Shown: piece after piece, positions 43,031 to 53,435 of the stretch
Layout of the letters: each line of letters opens with the position of its first letter
How positions within the stretch are numbered: the stretch's first letter is position 1
From: Delphinapterus leucas
Lineage: Eukaryota; Chordata; Mammalia; Artiodactyla; Monodontidae
NCBI RefSeq assembly: GCF_002288925.2
Contig: NW_022097996.1
Coordinates: forward strand, 9,184,451 to 9,248,450
Length of the DNA: 64,000 nucleotides
Reading direction: 5' to 3'
Position numbers and translations under genes: made by a program
The notes under the pieces: generated by a model
Database searches by the model: none
What the model was told of the DNA's origin: nothing
Seen by the model: the letters and a program-made list of their open reading frames with translations, nothing else

Positions 43031-43712
43031 TTAAAGGAAAATCACCCAGGAGAGCACAGGCACAAGAGATGTAACTCAATCAGCTGAGTGGGAAGCCAAT
43101 TTCCAAGGCAGACGCCACCAAGTATGCATCCGGGAATGAGCAAAGATGAAGGCCTCAGATTGCTTGTAAGCAAGTCGCGCTTCTGAGCCAATAGCAACAT
43201 TAGCTTTTGGGAAAGTGTTATGTTCAGTGTGGCTTTGGATCAGACCTAGACCACCTTCCTGGCAGGAAGGTGAAGTCTCCTGTCCTCAGATTTCTGACTT
43301 CTCTGAGGCCAGCCGTTACCGGTAAGGGGACCCGCAAGATCAGGTACCTGCTTAGGACTTAGGGAGACAGTGGGAAGGCAGGAGTTCTCCTGGGTGACCC
43401 TGGGGTCCGTTGGTGGAGTCTGTCCAAGATTCTGCCACCCCACTGTTGTTTAACTGAGCTGCAAGTGGCGGGGTGATCTGTATGCTGTTGGCGTTGATAA
43501 AGACATTGTCTGGCTCCAAGAGTCTGCCTCTCCCCAGACACACTTGCGTGTAGATGGTGCCATTCCACCCCTCACTGCTGTATAATGAGTTGTCTCAAAC
43601 GCAGAGCAGAACTTCATTCCCTAAAAGGCCAAGTCAAGGTGTTGAAACCTCAGTTCCTCATTCAGGGATCAGGTGGCTTGAAATTAACTGTTGCCTTCCC
43701 AGGGATTGGTTT
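43031..43712. other. No repeat recognised
   Basis: Overlapping minus-strand frames at 43,246-43,568 have no recognisable domain. Probably not coding. Confidence 0.3.
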
Positions 43713-43723
43713 CTCCTCAATGG

Positions 43724-43874
43724 GTTTTTTGTTTGTTTGTTTGGTTGGTTGGTTTTGGGGGTTTTATGGCCGCACAGAGCAGCTTGCAGGATCTTAGTTC
43801 CCTGACCAGGGATCGAACCCGGGCCATGGCAGTGAAAGCACAGAGTCCTACCCACTGGACTGCCAGGAAATTTC
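43724..43874 (-). mobile_element. CHR SINE, short form, antisense
   Basis: Tail of GTTT/GGTT repeats, then 'atggccgcacagagcagc', ending 'tgccaggaaatttc'. TSD core CCTCAATG at 43715-43722 and 43875-43882. Confidence 0.9.
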
Positions 43875-43959
43875 CCTCAATGTGTTTTAATTTACAGTTG
43901 ACCCAAAGATATGAAAAAGTGCTAATGGCTGTCATTAAACTAAATGAGATGGTGCACAT

Positions 43960-44015
43960 GTCAGGGCCTGGAATACTGCCTGGATCATAGCTGGTGCTCA
44001 GTAAATGTGTGCTTT
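43960..44015 (+). repeat. L2/MIR-type 3' end fragment
   Basis: 'cagggcctggaatactgcctgg' and 'gtgctcagtaaatgtg' pattern. Confidence 0.4.
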
Positions 44016-44128
44016 CCCTTTACTGAATATGTAGCTTAGAAAATCAGACGACTTGCACAATCTTTAAGCTAGTTCTATATTCTGGGCTCAGTTTGATCAG
44101 AGGGAAACTACTAACAAAATTGTTTATA

Positions 44129-44567
44129 CAGTTGACCCTTGAACAACATGCGTTTGAATTGCCTGGGTCCACTTATCCATGGATTCTTTTTTTTTTTTGC
44201 GGTACGCGGGCCTCTCACCGTTGCGGCCTCTCCCATTGCGGAGCACAGGCTCCGGACACGCAGGCCCAGCGGCCATGGCTCACAGGCCCAGCCGCTTCGC
44301 GGCATGTGGGATCTTCCCGGACCGGGGCACGAACCCGTGTCCCCTATATCAGCAGGCGGACTCCCAACCACTGTGACACCAGGGAAGCCCGGATTTTTTT
44401 AATAGTAAATACTACAGTACTACACGATCCTGGTTGGTTGATGTGCAGATGTGTAACCTCGGATACAGAGGAACCACATATATGGGGGCCCAACTATAAG
44501 TTATATGGGGATTTTTGATGCCTGAGTACTGGTGGCCCTAACACCTCAGTTGTTCAGGACTCAACTG
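44129..44567. mobile_element. Tigger-like non-autonomous element with TA target duplications
   Basis: Left end CAGTTGACCCTTGAACAAC; right end reads CAGTTGAGTCCTGAACAAC on the other strand. TA at 44127-44128 and 44568-44569. No transposase frame. A young SINE lies at 44190-44390. Confidence 0.85.
44190..44390 (-). mobile_element. Young CHR SINE, antisense
   Basis: 'gcggtacgcgggcc' to 'acaccagggaagccc'. Short TSD GGATT plus T-run (44181, 44391). Confidence 0.93.
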
Positions 44568-44841
44568 TAATTGTAAACTTTGGTAGCAATTATAGGAAAT
44601 TGCTTATATAGCAGTAGTTTATTGATTATAGGAAACACTCAGTAACAGTATAAAAGGTGTTAAACACTTTGTGTTCCCTGTGTTGGCACTCACTGTCAAG
44701 CTTTATGGAGTAACTTTATTGTCAACATTATTGCCGTCTTTTGAAGAGCCATGTGCAAAGCTGTTTTCCTTTGGGCAAATCTTAGCCTACCTGTGGGAGA
44801 CCCTCAGCCTTCTGCTCTCACCTCCAATTATTCCATTGCTT

Positions 44842-45107
44842 TTTTTTTTTTAAAACAAGGAATATTTACTGACATTTCAGTCAGTGAGAATTGAGAAAGT
44901 GACCTAATATCTTTTTTTTAAAGTTTTTTTTTTAATGTGGACCATTTTTTAAGTTTTTATTGAATTTGTTACAATATTGCTTCTATTTTATGTTTTGGTT
45001 TTTTGGCTGCGAGGCATGTGGGATCTTAGCTCCCCAACCAAGGATCGAACTCACACCCCCTGCATTAGAAGGCAAAGTCTTAACCACTGGACTGCCAGGG
45101 AAGTCCC
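44842..45107 (-). mobile_element. CHR SINE with likely 3' transduction
   Basis: The SINE head 'actgccagggaagtccc' is at 45,107 and its body runs left to a T-rich tail at about 44,914-44,935. Beyond it lie about 60 bp of non-SINE DNA (44,854-44,911), then a second T-run at 44,842-44,851, then the TSD. The perfect 10-bp TSD TCCATTGCTT is at 44832-44841 and 45108-45117 and brackets both parts. In SINE sense this is body, A-tail, unique segment, A-tail. Confidence 0.8.
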
Positions 45108-45117
45108 TCCATTGCTT

Positions 45118-45520
45118 GTGAAGCATCTGTTCCCATGACCCCCAAGTCAGCATCCCTAGTCTTGATCAGTCATGAGATCCACTTGTATTCTAAGTGCTGG
45201 TTGCATGTTTCCACTTTGATATCCTGTCATTATCTCATTATCTGCTATGTTATTCTCCTGATAATCTAAGCTTGACACCACAGACTACCTTTGATTTCTT
45301 CATTTCCAGGTGATTGAATCCCTGGGTCCTCCTTTAGCAGGGCTCTCTCTAGGTAGACCCTCAGGGCCAGAACTAGGTGAGGAAGCAAGGCGCCTAGGGT
45401 GAGGCAAACTGAGGTGGCACAACCTTTAAGGTGGCACAACTCTCCAGGTAGCACAAGTGCAGGAACAGCCTTGAGAGTGGGTGCCTCCTTAAGCTCTGCA
45501 TACTAGGGACCTCCCTTGCC
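45118..45520. other. No feature clearly recognised
   Basis: Has two 'ggtggcacaac' units 18 bp apart near 45,412-45,440. No repeat family assigned. Confidence 0.3.
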
Positions 45521-45521
45521 T

Positions 45522-45890
45522 CATTTCTATAGACTGAATGTTTGTGTCCCCCCCCAACCAAAATTCATATGTTGAAGTCCTAACCCCCAGTGTGATGGTA
45601 TTAGGAGGTGGGGCTTCTGAGAGGTTCTTAGGTCATGAGGGTGGAGCCCTCAATAATGGGATTAGTGCCCTTATGAAAGAGACCACAGAGCACTCCCTTG
45701 CCCCTTCTACCACGTGAGAACAAAAGACTGCCTATGAACCAGGAAGTGGGCCCTTACCAGACACTGAATCTGCCAGCACCTAGATCTTGTACTTCCCAGC
45801 CTCCAGAACTGTGAGAAATACATTTCCATAGTTTATAAGCCACCGGTCTGTGGTATTTTTGTTATAGCAGCCAGAGTAGACTAAGATACT
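45522..45890 (+). repeat. MLT1-type MaLR solo LTR
   Basis: Strong match to MLT1 layout: 'gactgaatgtttgtgtcccc', 'ggtattaggaggtggggc', 'ggtcatgagggtggagccc', 'cagcctccagaactgtgag' and end 'gttatagcagccagagtagactaag'. No retroviral internal region nearby. Confidence 0.85.
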
Positions 45891-45904
45891 CAGCCTAGTC
45901 CTAC

Positions 45905-46190
45905 CCTGTTGACACTTCCTTCTCATCCCCACAGCCACATCCCAGCTCCCTGACCTGATGATTGCAATGGCTTTCTAACTGGCCTCCCCATTTCCACTCT
46001 TTTCCTCTCCTTTCAGAACAAGTCTACTGTTGGCTTTCTTCCAGCATCACTCCTTGAGGCAGACCATTTGTGTTCTCAGAACACCATTACGCACTTATCA
46101 CTCAGCATGGTGGATATTTCTTGACCTGTCTGCCCTCTCTTGAAGGTAAGGACTGTGACATTCATTGTGTGTCCCCCAAAAATACACTGG
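45905..46190 (+). repeat. L2 fragment
   Basis: 'gattgcaatggctttctaactggcctcccc' is the classic L2 ORF2-end text. Continues after a MIR at 46,440. Confidence 0.5.
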
Positions 46191-46204
46191 CACAGTCATT
46201 CATG

Positions 46205-46435
46205 ACATGAGAGGTGGTGCAGCAAGGTGGTTGTGAAGGGAGTTCTGGATTCGAATTCTGACACTTCTCTTTTTACTAACCTGTGACTTTGGGCAAGTCA
46301 CTTAACTTCTCTCACCTTTGGATTCTCCATCTATAAAACATGGTACCCAAACTACCCACCCTTGTGGGACTCTTGGCAGGATTGAGTAAGACTGTTGCAG
46401 TGTTTGCCTCAATAAATGCTAGTGACCATAGTTAG
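46205..46435 (+). repeat. MIR inside L2
   Basis: 'ggattcgaattctgacacttc', 'gactttgggcaagtcacttaac', and a tail 'tttgcctcaataaatgctag'. Confidence 0.85.
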
Positions 46436-46439
46436 TCAC

Positions 46440-46600
46440 TGAACGTCTGCTGAACTAAACCAGCTCTACCCTACACATCACTGTCCAATTACTCTTCCTA
46501 CGTTGTCACTTGTGTCATATCACTCTCGGATCAAAATCCTCCTGGTTGGATGAAACTCTAACCCCTTAGCTTTAGCAGGTATTGATTTACCTCGATTTTC
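46440..46600 (+). repeat. L2 fragment, continuation
   Basis: 'catatcactctcggatcaaaatcctcc' followed by 'actctaaccccttagc' fits L2 text after the previous block. Confidence 0.45.
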
Positions 46601-46735
46601 AAAACACATCTATTATTGTGTAAATGTTTCTTTAAATACTACTTTCATAAAGCTTGTTTTGTAATTACTAGTTGGTCACAAGAAAATGATTCTATCAGAA
46701 TCAACCTTATAGGGAACAATTCTGTGAACCTACCT
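46601..46735. other. No feature recognised
   Basis: AT-rich sequence, unassigned. Confidence 0.3.
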
Positions 46736-46737
46736 TT

Positions 46738-46905
46738 AATCCGGGGTTCTCAGTCCTGGCTGCATATTCAAATAGCCCAGGGAGCTTTTTAAAGCACTCC
46801 CAACACCCAACCCCCAGAAATTCCAATCTAATTTTTCCGGGGTGTGGCTGGACATTGGGATTGAAAAAGCTCCCCAGGTGAGTCTATTGTGCAGCCAGTG
46901 TGGAG
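46738..46905 (+). repeat. MER5A-like hAT-Charlie element
   Basis: Begins 'ccggggttctcagtcctggctgc' and ends with the inverted 'gtgcagccagtgtgg', a short palindromic hAT-Charlie element. Confidence 0.75.
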
Positions 46906-47635
46906 TGGCCCCCTGGCCCCCTCTGCTTTGTCACACCTGGTAGAGCCTTCATGCCAACTCACCTGCAACCACACAGTTTTCAGGTTCTTGCTGTCAGCTG
47001 GCTGTTCCTGTTCCCAAATTTGCCTGGTATAGGCCCAAGTCACACGAGCTCCTACCCCGAAGGGTTTGTAAAGAGGCACCTTCTGATGCAAATAAGCCTT
47101 GTCTTCAAATCAGGCCACAAACACACCTTGACTCACCCTCATTCTTGATCCGGTTTATGGTCTACTGATAACATCCTGGATGGAAAACCAGTTTCTGACT
47201 TGCAGTGACCTATTCACCCCTTGGCTGGAGCTAGACTCTCATGTGCTCTGGGCTCCTCCCCTATCCCAGACTAGCAGGAATTGATTACTTCTTTGGCATT
47301 TAGTGCTTTGCCTCCTGATTTCTACCACGATAGGTCCTAGCCTTCGGAGCTTCTACAGCCTTTAGCTTTCCTCTTGCAGTGCTAACCCCATCCCAGCCCC
47401 CAATCCTGGACGCTGGTGCCTTTTGGGTGGCCGGTTTCCACTTACTTTTCTTATAGAGAACTAGGTGATAAGCCGAACCTTGAACAAGGAAAACATAAGT
47501 CTGGAACTGGTTAATCCGGAGAAAGTGGAAGGGGGTAGTTTGGAGGGTTATCCAACACAGTTTGCCTTTTTTGTGGATTTTAGGAACCGGAGGGTAATGC
47601 ATAGGGAATTCTAGTAGACTGTCAACAACCACAAT
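46906..47635. other. No repeat recognised
   Basis: Unique-looking. Frames here lack domain features. Confidence 0.3.
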
Positions 47636-47646
47636 CCTTCCCACCT

Positions 47647-47764
47647 TTTTTTTTTGGCCACTTCCCCACAGCACGTGGGATCTTAATTCCCTGACCAGGG
47701 ATTGAACCTGCGCCCCCTGCATTGGAAGCACGGAGTCTTAACTACTGGACCGCCAGGGAAGACC
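47647..47764 (-). mobile_element. CHR SINE, short form, antisense
   Basis: T-run and 'ggccacttccccacagcacg' to 'ccgccagggaagacc'. TSD core CCTTCCCA at 47636-47643 and 47765-47772. Confidence 0.9.
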
Positions 47765-47772
47765 CCTTCCCA

Positions 47773-48360
47773 TCTTAATATCATGGTTTCTGCTCCTTAT
47801 TTACTCCCTCATCTGGTTTTCCTTTTCCCCCTTTTATCACGCACAGCACATGGATCCCAGATAGGAAATCAGAATTATGTTTACAGTCAGAGTGAGAATA
47901 AGATTTCAGAATCAAATCAACCCATGTAGGGCTATGGAGAGGGAAATTTACAGGGGACAACGGGTCAGTATTTATACAGGTCCTTCACAGAATGTTTGTA
48001 TCACTAATCTGGAAGGACCTTGCTGTTTAATTAAAGCTCCTGCAATAGACTTGAGATTTGTCACTTTTTCCCTACTTGCTTTGGGTCACGCAGGACTAAG
48101 CTGAAAGTCCCATTTTAGAAGAGGGAGGTTCTGGATCTCACATCAGCTCACTTTGGGCACTTGCATCCCCTCTGCAGTTGTCAGTGGAGGGCATATATAG
48201 TTCACAAATCTACCTGGTAGAAGCTTCAAGGAGTTCTTACGCTCAAGACTTTAAAGGCAACTAAAATGTTCATCAGGAATAAGACATACACACTATGGGA
48301 TGAGAACTGGGTACAATTTACGCTCTAGTTAGCTTAAATCATAGCCATAAATAATATGAA
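47773..48360. other. No feature recognised
   Basis: No repeat or exon recognised. Confidence 0.3.
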
Positions 48361-48367
48361 GTAGTGT

Positions 48368-48918
48368 TTTTTTAATTTTATTTTTTATTTTTTGGCTGCG
48401 TTGGGTCTTTGTTGCTGCGTGAAGTCTTTCTCTAGTTGTGGCGAGCGGGGGCTACTCTCCATTGTGGTGCTCCGGCTTCTCATTGCGGTGGCTTCTCTTG
48501 TTGTGGAGCACGGGCTCTAGGAGCACAGGCTTCAGTAGCTGCAGCACGCGGGCTCAATAATTGCGGCACGCAGGCCCTAGAGCTTGCGGGCTTCAGTAGT
48601 TACAGTGCGTGGGCTCAGTAGTTGTGGCTCGCAGGCTCTAGAGCACAGGCTCAGTAGTTGTGGCACACGGGCTTTAGTAGTTGCAGCACGCGGGCTCAAT
48701 AATTGCGGCACATAGGCCCTAGAGCTTGCGAGCTTCAGTAGTTACAGTGCATGGGCTCACTAGTTGTGGCTCATGGGCTCTAGAGCGCAGGCTCAGTAGT
48801 TGTGGCACACGGGCTTAGTTGTTCTGCTGCATGTGGGATCTTTCTGGACCAGGGATCGAACCCGTTGTCCCCTGCATTGGCAGGCAGATTCTTAACCACT
48901 GCACCACCAGGGAAGTCC
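48368..48918 (-). mobile_element. CHR SINE, long form, with 142-bp internal duplication, antisense
   Basis: About 550 bp, versus about 290-370 for the other long copies. It runs from an AT-rich tail and 'ggctgcgttgggtctttg' to head 'accaccagggaagtccc'. The extra length is a head-to-tail duplication: 48531-48672 and 48673-48814, about 92% alike by eye. Possible TSD 'AGTAGTG' plus TTT on each side. Confidence 0.9.
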
Positions 48919-49595
48919 CCTGGAGTAGTGCTTTGATATTAATTTCTTCTCTACATCTTGGTGAAAGCTTAGAAAAATTTCTTTCTAGAGTCTCCTATTT
49001 TTTCATGGTTTATTTTATCATCAGCATCTCATACTGGTCCAAGAAAAAAGTCATTTCCTTACATTATGTTAATTCCAGAAAACTCACATTCATACTTGGC
49101 AATTGCTCGACTTTCAGACAGTATTAAAACATTCTATCTGATTATTTAAAAAAAAACCATCAGGCAAATCTACAAGAGAGGGTCTGAAGGATGATTGTAT
49201 TGTCTGCCTCATTCACAAAAGAGACACTGGCTCCAAGTTGGAGGAGAGGAGCCTCTGAATGAACACCAGCTTTAACTTCATGCCAAATGTATCCCGATTA
49301 GCTAAATGAAGTGATCTGTTGGGTTGGGTCCTTTGGTATTCACTTTGCATTGGATGATGGCTATCAGAATTCTCTTTTAACCTTTTCATCTCGACAGTGG
49401 CTAGTCAAGAAATCCAGTCATACCTTGAAACTGCTATTTTGTTATGGTATAGAGAAGTTTGTTTTCTTATTTTTATAATGCTATTTTTGTCATTAAAATA
49501 TGTGATTCAAAAAAATAAATTAATTAAATGTTACAATAGCAAAAAAATCATAAGGAAAAATTTTGATTACAGAAAATTGGGAAAATTATAATAAA
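48919..49595. other. No feature recognised
   Basis: AT-rich, unassigned. Confidence 0.3.
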
Positions 49596-49599
49596 TAAT

Positions 49600-50095
49600 T
49601 AAAATTAGCCATAATCCTCCCACTCAAATGTACCATTCTGAGGTATTTCTAGTTTTTCTTTCCCTTTTACTGTATATTGTTATGTACATGTGTATAAATG
49701 CATACATTAGGTGAAAGTGATATACTATAAACTGCCTCAAAGTTATCATTAGAATGTACTTTTCCACGCCATTAAACATCCTCCCAAAACATGAATTGTA
49801 ATGATGGTGTTTAATTACTGCATCTCACTGTAAAAAATATCACAGTTTAACTATTTCCCTATTGCTGAAACTTTAAACTGCTTTTAATTTTTGAATACAG
49901 TAAGTAAAATCCAATTGGCTATCCATAATCATAAATGTTTATGACCTCCTCTACTTATTTCCTTAAGATAAATTTCCTAGAAATGGAATGACTGGTTACA
50001 CATGTTTAAGGCTCTTGAAATTCACATGCAAGTGCTCTCCAGAAAGGGTGCACCAATATATACTTCTGACCAGAAATATCTGAAAGTACTGTTTT
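49600..50095 (-). repeat. Old L1 (L1ME/HAL1-like) 3' end, antisense
   Basis: 'ctatttccctattgctgaaactttaaactgc', 'ttccttaagataaatttcctagaaatggaatg' and 'ctccagaaagggtgcacc' fit an old antisense L1/HAL1 3' end. Confidence 0.5.
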
Positions 50096-50816
50096 CACAA
50101 GGACTGTCCCCCCGTGGTTTCAGCACTGAAAGTTCCACATTCCAGGAAACCCTCCACTGTACATGAGAAAGCATGGTTTTCGGCATGAGTGTGGAAGATT
50201 GGGGGAAAGTACAAAACTCGTTATAGTGGCGAAAACCTAGGGGCTAAAGGAAACACTCTTCTTAGTGTCAAATGGATATGGTGGATAGATTACCCACCTT
50301 GCATGGTCACTGACTGCTGATGTTGTCTACCATGATTTTCAGTTCCCATAACAGATCATCCACTGTTACATCACTGGGTGTGATACTACTTAGGTGTGCA
50401 ACTTAAGGGCCTTATAATCTTTAACAGTCTGTCTTCGCCTCTGCCTGTGGTTTAACTCTTGTTCTGTATTGGTATTGAGAATTTGCTTGTACCGAACGCT
50501 AGTTTAATTTTTTAACATTGTGAGTAGTGTGACGGTGTTTTCTAAGAGTTCATATTACAATACAAACACCAGCGTGACCTAGACATCACTGAAAAAAGAA
50601 GGCTAAAGGACCATGACATTTTAATGACAGATGGAAGGACATGGTACATGATAAGGGAGGTAAAGCAACAAAACTGAGCATGCTACACAGGTGCAGAAAA
50701 TATACTGGGATCGAGCATGGTGCAGAAGGGGAGGTAAAGGCACACATGGAGACTGAATCTTAAAAGTCCGGGATGAAATGGGCAAGTCCTTCTAAATCGA
50801 TCTAAACTGGCCTCTT
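50096..50816. other. No feature recognised
   Basis: No repeat or exon recognised. Confidence 0.3.
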
Positions 50817-50830
50817 AAAACGTAGGGCCG

Positions 50831-51046
50831 GGGCTTCCCTGGTGGCGCAGTGGTTGAGAGTCCGCCTGCCGACGCAGGGCACACGGGTTCGTGCCCCGGT
50901 CCGGGAAGATCCCACATGCCGCGGAGCGGCTGGGCCCGTGAGCCATGGCTGCTGGGCCTGCGAGTCCGGAGCCTGTGCTCCGCAACGGGAGAGGCTACAA
51001 CAGTGAGAGGCCCGCGTACCGCAAAAAAAAAAAAAAAAAAAAAAAA
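50831..51046 (+). mobile_element. Young CHR SINE with about 25-A tail
   Basis: Near-consensus copy. TSD AACGTAGGGCCG (left, ending 50830) and AATGTAGGGCCG (right, from about 51,046). Confidence 0.96.
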
Positions 51047-51144
51047 ATGTAGGGCCGATTCTGGCAGAACTTACCAACCATTATGCTTTCTACAGTGTAT
51101 CAAGTGATGGGTTAAATCAGAGCAACGCTAGTCATAACGAAGGG

Positions 51145-51795
51145 GATGAGGATATGCCACTTTGGCATATTATTTTGAACTAAAGGTACTTGAGAAACAG
51201 CAGATGCAGGAAGAACTCTCTGCCCTCTCCCATATGCCTAAAAGCAAGGCATAAATTTCCCCTGGAGAAAGCTAACCTTCCATTCCCACCCCCAGCCCCT
51301 TGTACCAGGGAGAGCACTCTTATCACCAGAGATAGGGAGTCGACACCGAGATGAATTTGCACAAACAGGCCTTATTAAAATAACTATTCCCCCCATGTAT
51401 TTCCCAGTTACTTCCCTGCAATTTGTCATCCCTTGAATCCCAAACGTTCTTTCCTTTGTTAAAATGGTATATGAGACTTCCCTGGTGGTCCAGTGGTTAA
51501 GACTCCACGCTCCCAACGCAGGGGGCGCAGGTTCAATCCCTGGTCGGGGAACTAAGATCCCACATGCCGCAAGGCATGGCCAAAGGTAAATAAATAAATA
51601 AAATGGTATATAAGCTCCTGAATCTAACTGCTTCTTTGAGTTTCATTTCTTTTCTGTGAATTCCTGTGTCTGTAACTATTAAATAAAAATTGTGCCTTTT
51701 TTTTCTGTTAATCGGTCTTTGGCCCGTTTAATTCACAAGCCTCAGATACTGAATCTAAGAGTGTGGAGGAAAAGTTTTTTTCCTCCCCAACAACA
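51145..51795 (+). repeat. ERV1-like LTR split by a SINE
   Basis: LTR-like layout: U3-like text, a TATA-like 'ggtatataagctcc' (right after the SINE), AATAAA at about 51,681 followed by 'attgtgcctttt', and an end 'ggaaaagtttttttcctcccc'. A SINE at 51473-51599 sits just before the TATA-like box. No internal retroviral genes were seen, so it would be a solo LTR. Family not named. Confidence 0.5.
51473..51599 (+). mobile_element. CHR SINE, short form
   Basis: Head 'gagacttccctggtggtcc', B-box 'ggttcaatccc', (TAAA)n tail. The perfect 12-bp TSD AAAATGGTATAT is at 51461-51472 and 51600-51611. Confidence 0.95.
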
Positions 51796-52006
51796 AAAAA
51801 TATGTTCTATTTCTTAGGTACTTTGATATGAAAAATGGAATCTCAAATTGTCTTCTTGATTTCTATGAAGATTTAAATGAAACTACAGAAAACATAAAAG
51901 ATTGTTGATATATTATCCGACTGCCAACTGGACCTTGCTTATCTATCTGCCTATTTGGCAGACGGTCCAAATGTAAATTTTGGCAGATTCAATCTATACG
52001 GTTTTT

Positions 52007-52225
52007 TTTTGTTTGTTTGTTTTGTTTTTTTTTTGCGGTACGCGGGCCTCTCACTGCTGTGGCCTCTCCCGTTGCGGAGCACAGGCTCCGGATGCGCAGG
52101 CTCAGCGGCCATGGCTCACGGGCCCAGCCGCTCCGTGGCAGGTGGGATCTTCCCGGACCGGGGAATGAACCCGCGTCCCCTGCATCGGCAGGCGGACTCT
52201 CAACCGCTGCGCCACCAGGGAAGCC
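52007..52225 (-). mobile_element. Young CHR SINE, antisense
   Basis: (GTTT)n and T-run, 'gcggtacgcgggcc' to 'gccaccagggaagcc'. TSD core CTATAC at 51994-51999 and 52226-52231. Confidence 0.95.
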
Positions 52226-52231
52226 CTATAC

Positions 52232-52880
52232 ATTTTTTAACCAAAGGCAATGAAAAAAGATCTTTCCTACTGAATGTTTTGCATATCTTATACACCACAC
52301 TGCTAAAGAGGAATATGACTTGCTCACCTGTGAAGCTGAGGTTTTCATTATGAAAGTTTTAGTCACTTTTCAGTTTTCTGAAAACTGCAGAATCACTTAA
52401 TGAGATATTTGACTTTATAGAAATGGAAGGAGATTACCTTGTTAGACATAGGACGTATGTCTTAAGACACAGGCTATCATTGCTGCTGGCCATAGAAAAG
52501 ATATTAAATATTGCCTGTAAAATTATATTTTCAAAATGAGGGACAAGAACGCTGTCGTTCTCTAATTTGAAAATACAATGAGGATAAGAATGGAAAAAAG
52601 AATGACTGTAGAAAAGAAATTTGTATGCTGTTTCTCCAATAGTGTGTGATGATCTTTGAAGAGGCCATAAGAAGCCTAGCTAAGGACGGACTGAGCCCAC
52701 TTGAATTGTTTGATGTTATGTGTAGGTTGTAACAAAAAGTTTCATAAGGAAGTTTTTGGAAATAAGGCCGCTTCAGAACTCAAAACAAACAAAAAAAGTC
52801 ACCAAAAAAGGGCAACCAAATTAAACAGGACTTTCTCATTCCTCTACTAAAACTATAATTTACTTGGAATCAAATTTTGA
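52232..52880. other. Unassigned sequence
   Basis: May be the degraded 5' part of the hAT-derived element to the right, but no motif supports this firmly. Confidence 0.3.
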
Positions 52881-52889
52881 TTTCACAAG

Positions 52890-53270
52890 TTCAGATTACA
52901 TCCATGCTTTAAGATCATTTTCCCTGAGAGAAATTTAACGCATGATATCATCCAAGCTGCTCTGGAGTGTTCACAATTGATGGACATTTTCCATACAGAT
53001 AGTGTATACAATGAATTTATAGCTGTAAAGGACATTATTGACAAACAGCTGACCTACCGAAACAAGCTTGTAGATACAAAGTGGATGAACATTTTTGGAA
53101 AGCTAGAAGCAAAGTCCCACAAGTCTAAAACCCTGCAATTACTAGTAAGTAAAATCTACTATTCCATACAGTATGCTTTTGTTGAGGGAATATTTAGCTT
53201 GATGTCATCACATAAGGCTGACACCAGGAATTAGCATAATGTGGGCTTGGTAAGCATCAACTGAATTTTG
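52890..53270 (+). pseudogene. hAT-type transposase C-terminal remnant
   Basis: A frame open from about 52,890 to the stop at 53,232 translates with 'DSVYNEFIAVKDI', 'DTKWMNIFGKLEAKS' and 'FVEGIFSLMSSHKADTRN'. The last block has the shape of the hATC dimerisation motif (usually a variant of 'ERVFS.M....TD.RN') found in hAT transposases and in domesticated genes such as the ZBED family. After the stop the same frame reads HNVGLVSIN, which fits the normal 'VGLVK' continuation, so the stop is a mutation inside the domain. No start, promoter or terminal repeats were identified. It is probably a dead DNA-transposon relic or a retrocopy of a hAT-derived gene. Confidence 0.6.
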
Positions 53271-53385
53271 CATTTGAGTATGTTCAGTCTGTCACCACAT
53301 GAAAGCAAAGAAGGATGCTCTAAGTTATTGTAAAAAGGAAACAAAGAGTAAAAATATCCTATGGGATATTTTTGGAGAGACTATT

Positions 53386-53435
53386 GGGAGAAAAAGAAAC
53401 ATGTCTTTGTGGGAGAAAAAGAAACATGTCTTTGT
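53386..53435. repeat. Perfect 25-bp tandem duplication
   Basis: The unit beginning 'gggagaaaaagaaacatg' occurs at 53386-53410 and 53411-53435 without mismatch. Confidence 0.95.

Noticed and set aside
43246..43568. Overlapping minus-strand frames of 63-69 codons as a possible exon
   Set aside because: No recognisable domain or convincing splice signals. Frame choice is arbitrary.
45522..45890. A retroviral provirus around the LTR-like repeats (also 17.35, 21.1, 51.1 and 58.5 kb)
   Set aside because: No gag, pol or env sequence lies next to any of them and no two form a pair, so they are read as solo LTRs.
48531..48814. Regular repeats that could be read as a CRISPR-like array
   Set aside because: Units abut without spacers, lie in a SINE, and the host is a mammal.
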